In this document: positions 60,726 to 64,000 of the stretch, piece by piece
Numbering within the stretch: position 1 is the first letter of the stretch
How the letters are laid out: the number at the start of each line of letters is the position of its first letter
From: an uncultured Bacilli bacterium
GTDB lineage: Bacteria; Bacillota_I; Bacilli_A; ML615J-28; CAG-313
NCBI GenBank assembly: GCA_934140285.1
Contig: CAKPBI010000006.1
Span: 1 to 64,000 of the forward strand
Length of the DNA: 64,000 bases
Reading direction: 5' to 3'
Notes under the pieces: model-generated
Database searches by the model: none
What the model was told of the DNA's origin: nothing
Seen by the model: the letters and a program-made list of their open reading frames with translations, nothing else
Program-made: the position numbers and the translations under genes

Positions 60726-62261
60726 ATGAAAAAACTTGAAGAAATGACATTACAAGAAAAGATTGGACAACTAATTATTGTTGGTTTTCATTCAACCTAC
60801 TATGATCAACACATCTGTGAATTAGTTGAAAAATATCGTGCGGGAAACATCATTTTATTTACAAGAAATTTTACAGATGCTTCTCAACTAAAAACCTTAA
60901 CTACTTCATTATATAATCATATAGTTAAGGAAAATGACATAATTCCTTTTATTGCGATTGACCAAGAAGGAGGAATGGTAACAAGACTAGTTAAAGATGT
61001 TACCTTTGCACCATCACAAATGACATGTGGTGCCTCTAATGTTTCTTCATCTGCTTATACATCTGGTAAGATTATCGCAAGAGATATGATAAAACTTGGT
61101 TTAAACCTTGACTTTGCACCTTGTCTTGAAGTAAACAATGAATTAAAAAACTATACAGTAAATGTCAGAAGTTATGGTGCTAGTCCTAAACTTGTAGCTA
61201 CACTTGCACATCAATTTATTAAAGGTTTAGCTGAATATGGAGTACTAGCTTGTACAAAACACTTCCCAGGCGAAGGTAAATGCTTAATTGATACTCATTT
61301 AGAACTTCCAATATTAGATGTTTCTAAAGAGGAAATGCACAAAACAGGTTTAGTTCCTTTCATAGAAAATATCGATGTACCATGCATAATGACTACTCAT
61401 ACTTTATTTAAGGCGTATGATGAGTATCCTGCCACTCTATCACCTAAAGTAATTAAAGGATTACTTCGTGAAGAATTAGGATATAAGGGAATGATTGTTT
61501 CCGATTGCTTAGAGATGAAAGCCATCCAAGACCATTACACAACCCCAGGTGGTGCTGTTCTTGCTTTAAAAGCTGGATGTGATATGGTCCTTGTGTGTCA
61601 CACCAAAGAATTACAAGAATCTGCCTTTGAAAAAGTCTATGAAGCCGTTCAAAACGGAATTATAACAGAAGCTGAAATAGATGAAAAAATCAAAAGAATC
61701 TTGGCTTATAAACGTCAAATCCTTCCATATTTAGAGAAATACTTTTTAAATAATCAATTATATGAACTAGATGAAAATAGCAGTCGCCTTGCTCAAAAAA
61801 TAGTTGATGAATCATTAACTAAAGTATTAGGTGATGTTCCAACCATTGATGGAAATACGGTAGTTTTCGCTCCTACCCCTCGCGTAAGCTCAATTGTTGA
61901 AGATGAGTTTGAAAAACGTGACCTTGCGACAACCCTTAAAACTACATTTAAAAATTTAAAAGTCATAAACTTAGAAGATGATATGGAATTACCTAATTTA
62001 AATAACTATCAAAAAATAATAGTATTTAGTTATGATGCATGTAAAAATCTAAAACAACAAAATATCATTAACCAAATACTTGATAATTATCAAAATGTCT
62101 ATGTAATTTCTTTAAAAGGACCGATGGATAAAGAAGTATTACATAATCTTAAAAACTATATGTGTTTATATGAATATACTCCTAATTCTATAAAAACAAT
62201 TATTAAATTCTTTAAAAAAGAGCTTTCACCATTAGGACACTTACCTTTAGGATATAACTAA
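60726..62261 (+). CDS. nagZ: Glycoside hydrolase family 3 beta-N-acetylhexosaminidase (NagZ-like)
   Basis: A protein of 511 residues. The GH3 barrel shows LIIVGF, FIAIDQEGGMVTRL, KHFPGEGKCLIDTHLELP and IVSDCLEMKAI. The Asp in VSDC is the nucleophile position, and DTH keeps the catalytic His of NagZ enzymes. The usual GHG in KHFPGHG reads GEG here. The C-terminal ~170 residues match longer Firmicute NagZ types. It releases GlcNAc from cell-wall fragments. There is no signal peptide, so it acts on imported muropeptides. AAGGAGAG precedes ATG. Confidence 0.88.
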   Translation: MKKLEEMTLQEKIGQLIIVGFHSTYYDQHICELVEKYRAGNIILFTRNFTDASQLKTLTTSLYNHIVKENDIIPFIAIDQEGGMVTRLVKDVTFAPSQMTCGASNVSSSAYTSGKIIARDMIKLGLNLDFAPCLEVNNELKNYTVNVRSYGASPKLVATLAHQFIKGLAEYGVLACTKHFPGEGKCLIDTHLELPILDVSKEEMHKTGLVPFIENIDVPCIMTTHTLFKAYDEYPATLSPKVIKGLLREELGYKGMIVSDCLEMKAIQDHYTTPGGAVLALKAGCDMVLVCHTKELQESAFEKVYEAVQNGIITEAEIDEKIKRILAYKRQILPYLEKYFLNNQLYELDENSSRLAQKIVDESLTKVLGDVPTIDGNTVVFAPTPRVSSIVEDEFEKRDLATTLKTTFKNLKVINLEDDMELPNLNNYQKIIVFSYDACKNLKQQNIINQILDNYQNVYVISLKGPMDKEVLHNLKNYMCLYEYTPNSIKTIIKFFKKELSPLGHLPLGYN

Positions 62262-62262
62262 T

Positions 62263-63360
62263 ATGATTATAGATTCTCATTTACATTTTTCCTTGCCATC
62301 TCTTGTTGAAGATGTACTAGAAGCCCTTGATTTAACAAACTGTCAGTATGGAAACTTAGTTGCACAAATAAACATGTATCAATCATCAGAAACTCTTGAC
62401 TGTTTGTTTGCGAAAGCAAAATCAAATCACCGATTATATACTTATGGTAGCTTAGATCCAACAGAATATATAAAAAGGACTAACATGGGTGAAAATCTAA
62501 TAGAACATGTAAAAAAAATTATGAAATGTGGATGTGATGGCATTAAAATGCTTGAAGGAAAGCCTGATGAAAGAAAAAGATTTCCTATCCCTGATTTTGA
62601 TAGTGAAGAATTTGATAAATTATTTTCTTACTTAGAAAAAGAAAAAATCAACATCATCTGGCATGTTAATGATCCTGAAGAATTCTGGGATGAAACTAAA
62701 ATACCAGAATGGGCTAAAAGAGAAGGTTGGTTTTATGATGAAAGTTATGTCAATAATCTTGATCAATATCGTCAAGTAGAAAAAGTCTTAAAAAAACATC
62801 CTAATCTTCACATTACATTTGCTCACTTTTTCTTTCTCTCAAAAAACTTAGAAAAACTTTCAAAACTATTTGATTCCTATCCTAATATATCAGTAGATAT
62901 AACCCCAGGAATTGAACTATTTACCAACCTCTCTCAAAATATTAAAGAAGCAAGAACTTTCTTTATTAAGTATGCCGACCGTATAATCTATGGAACTGAC
63001 ATATCTCATCTAAACACCGATACTGATCGTGAATTTAACAAAGAAGATGCCATCATAAGAGGAAATCTATGCTATAGCTTTCTAACGAAAGAAAGAGTAA
63101 ACCTCAAAGGAAACGAAAAATCCCTACTTGGTAAAGAAGACCTCGAAATCAATGGATTAAATCTCCCAAGTGAAATAGTAAAAAAAATATGTTATAGTAA
63201 CTTCTATAACAAAAACGGACAACCTAAAGAAATTAACAAGGAAGAAATACTCCAAGAAATTGAAAGAGAAAGGCAAAGAATTACATTTTTATCAAAGTAT
63301 TATAAATTTAAACCAGATTATACAAAATTAGATTGCTTAAAAACTTACTTTGAACAATAA
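62263..63360 (+). CDS. Amidohydrolase-family metal-dependent hydrolase
   Basis: A protein of 365 residues. DSHLHF gives the N-terminal metal-binding HxH, IIWHVNDP and ITFAHFFFLS supply further His ligands, and IIYGTDISHLN carries the late Asp. This is the TIM-barrel Amidohydro_2 (decarboxylase/lactonase-like) pattern. It starts 1 base after the nagZ stop and is cotranscribed. The substrate is unknown; sugar- or cell-wall-derived lactones are possible. Confidence 0.82.
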   Translation: MIIDSHLHFSLPSLVEDVLEALDLTNCQYGNLVAQINMYQSSETLDCLFAKAKSNHRLYTYGSLDPTEYIKRTNMGENLIEHVKKIMKCGCDGIKMLEGKPDERKRFPIPDFDSEEFDKLFSYLEKEKINIIWHVNDPEEFWDETKIPEWAKREGWFYDESYVNNLDQYRQVEKVLKKHPNLHITFAHFFFLSKNLEKLSKLFDSYPNISVDITPGIELFTNLSQNIKEARTFFIKYADRIIYGTDISHLNTDTDREFNKEDAIIRGNLCYSFLTKERVNLKGNEKSLLGKEDLEINGLNLPSEIVKKICYSNFYNKNGQPKEINKEEILQEIERERQRITFLSKYYKFKPDYTKLDCLKTYFEQ

Positions 63361-63386
63361 AATCATAAAAAAAATTATACCAATTA

Positions 63387-63415
63387 TTGACAGAATTTTT
63401 ATACTATGGTATAAT
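63387..63415 (+). promoter_or_regulatory. Consensus sigma-A promoter of a putative ncRNA
   Basis: TTGACA (63387-63392), a 17-base spacer with TATGG before the -10, and TATAAT (63410-63415). A perfect-consensus promoter with no start codon for more than 250 bases suggests a strongly made RNA. Confidence 0.85.
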
Positions 63416-63420
63416 TATGT

Positions 63421-63612
63421 TAAGGTTTGGGCCACCCATAATTAATAAAAGATTAACTGGAGAAAGGCATTAATCAATTATTAATTATACAATTGAATAT
63501 TAGTTAATCAAAATGATTAAATATTTGTATGCTAGGTAGAATACGCTTTTGCCTCTGACGTAAGGGTAAAAGTCGTAGACTGCCAATAATAGGATGCAGG
63601 TTTTTAGTCATT
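63421..63612 (+). ncRNA. Putative structured noncoding RNA, class not assigned
   Basis: From the likely start (GTTAAGGTTTGGGCC) to a T-rich stretch near 63600-63620 there is no ORF. Bases 63529-63598 fold into one long hairpin. TGC/GCA and CTA/TAG lie at the base, then GGTAG/CTGCC, ACG/CGT and CTTTTGCCT/AGGGTAAAAG. A GC-richer 5' block (GGGCCACCC) may pair elsewhere. It does not contain SRP, RNase P or tmRNA signatures I know. A 6S-type RNA, raiA-type RNA or a riboswitch for the next gene are all possible. Confidence 0.5.
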
Positions 63613-63678
63613 TTTTAAATAATAGGACGCTTAAGCATATGCATATAATGAAAGAGAAAAAAGGAGAATAAAATAATT

Positions 63679-64000
63679 ATGGATAAAAAGAAAATTAATG
63701 TTAAAAAGATAATTAAAATCACTATTTTATTGATAATACTTATAACAATTCCTACAACAATAATGTGTAGATCTAGTTGTATGTATTCAGAAAAAGGTCA
63801 TTATAGAAGAATTCAAAAAAGAATAGAAGAAAGATTTATTGAAACTGGTGTACATAAAGAATATGAACTATACCCATTATATGATGAAAATGATAAATTA
63901 AAATATTTTGTAGTTGATTTTCCAACTAATTATCATATTATAAGGATAAATAAATATGATTTAGGTTGCCTAGGCGTATCAATGTATACACTATCTATAA
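63679..64000 (+). CDS. Membrane-anchored protein of unknown function (partial, runs off the window)
   Basis: ATG 63679 after AAGGAG opens a frame with no stop to the window end (107 codons). A basic start (MDKKKINVKKIIK) is followed by one hydrophobic segment (ITILLIILITIPTTIMC) and a polar part. It is either a signal anchor or, with the Cys at about residue 30, a lipoprotein-like signal. No domain is recognised. Confidence 0.65.
   Translation, partial: MDKKKINVKKIIKITILLIILITIPTTIMCRSSCMYSEKGHYRRIQKRIEERFIETGVHKEYELYPLYDENDKLKYFVVDFPTNYHIIRINKYDLGCLGVSMYTLSI

Noticed and set aside
62267..62461. Minus-strand frame at the start of the amidohydrolase gene
   Set aside because: Shadow of the plus-strand gene, with no ribosome site.
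63421..63612. SRP RNA, RNase P RNA or tmRNA
   Set aside because: The conserved cores of these RNAs (for example the SRP GGAAG..AGCAGC apex) are absent.

Overview
The window comes from an AT-rich, low-GC Gram-positive (Bacillota) chromosome. It begins inside the 3' end of a 23S rRNA gene, followed by 5S rRNA and two tRNAs. TGA is used as a stop (for example by nadK, rnfA and the TPR/Sel1 gene), so the code is the standard bacterial one and not the Mycoplasma code. Diaminopimelate decarboxylase, an N-acetylmuramoyl-alanine amidase and a NagZ-type hexosaminidase point to a walled cell. PerR with rubrerythrin, a butanol-type iron alcohol dehydrogenase, a hydroxyacyl-CoA dehydrogenase, NfnAB and Rnf-type subunits point to an anaerobic fermenter. 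The gene content fits Erysipelotrichia or the Haloplasma/Izemoplasma side of the Bacilli, but the window alone cannot settle the lineage.

Layout. 1-830: rRNA and tRNA. 1024-4741: accessory genes, namely a broken XRE regulator, a DUF3800 gene with a structured RNA leader and a MATE pump. 4830-28638: mostly housekeeping genes, with perR-rubrerythrin, a MurQ-like double SIS protein, an operon of PfkB-Nudix fusion/Sir2/dUTPase/lysA, rsmD-coaD-ylbJ-amidase, tig-clpX-lon, and secG-rnr-smpB. 28663-28748: tRNA-Leu. 28893-44342: an accessory region rich in small regulators, toxin-antitoxin-like genes, two HTH-Fic proteins, two long ECF-type sigma factors, GNAT and TetR genes, and several decaying genes (SdpI-like, pnuC and others). 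44541-49108: a small-protein pair, ybaK, iron alcohol dehydrogenase, Nudix and 3-hydroxyacyl-CoA dehydrogenase. 49411-57239: a flavin/electron-transfer operon (duplicated lipoprotein, ApbE, RnfC-D-G-E-A, NusG_II protein, Gx transporter). 57329-60489: NAD kinase and NfnAB. 60726 to the end: NagZ, an amidohydrolase, a probable structured ncRNA and the start of a membrane-anchored protein.

How the genes work together. The strongest unusual signal is the Rnf-like operon. No rnfB is present, and RnfA and RnfE lack all four cysteines that hold the membrane [2Fe-2S] cluster in known Rnf and NQR complexes. RnfC keeps both 4Fe-4S motifs, and RnfD and RnfG keep flavinylation-like sites. The operon carries its own ApbE flavin transferase and a duplicated lipoprotein, so it may be a rewired flavin-based export route for electrons and not a ferredoxin:NAD pump.

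A second signal is an array of ATCGAT hexamers spaced exactly 14 bp apart. It lies upstream of the alcohol dehydrogenase and between the hydroxyacyl-CoA dehydrogenase and the Rnf operon, and it suggests one local redox or fermentation regulator. A third is the duplicated module of HTH-Fic gene followed by long sigma factor. The two Fic promoters share an operator-like core, and the two sigma genes share an identically spaced promoter-like motif.
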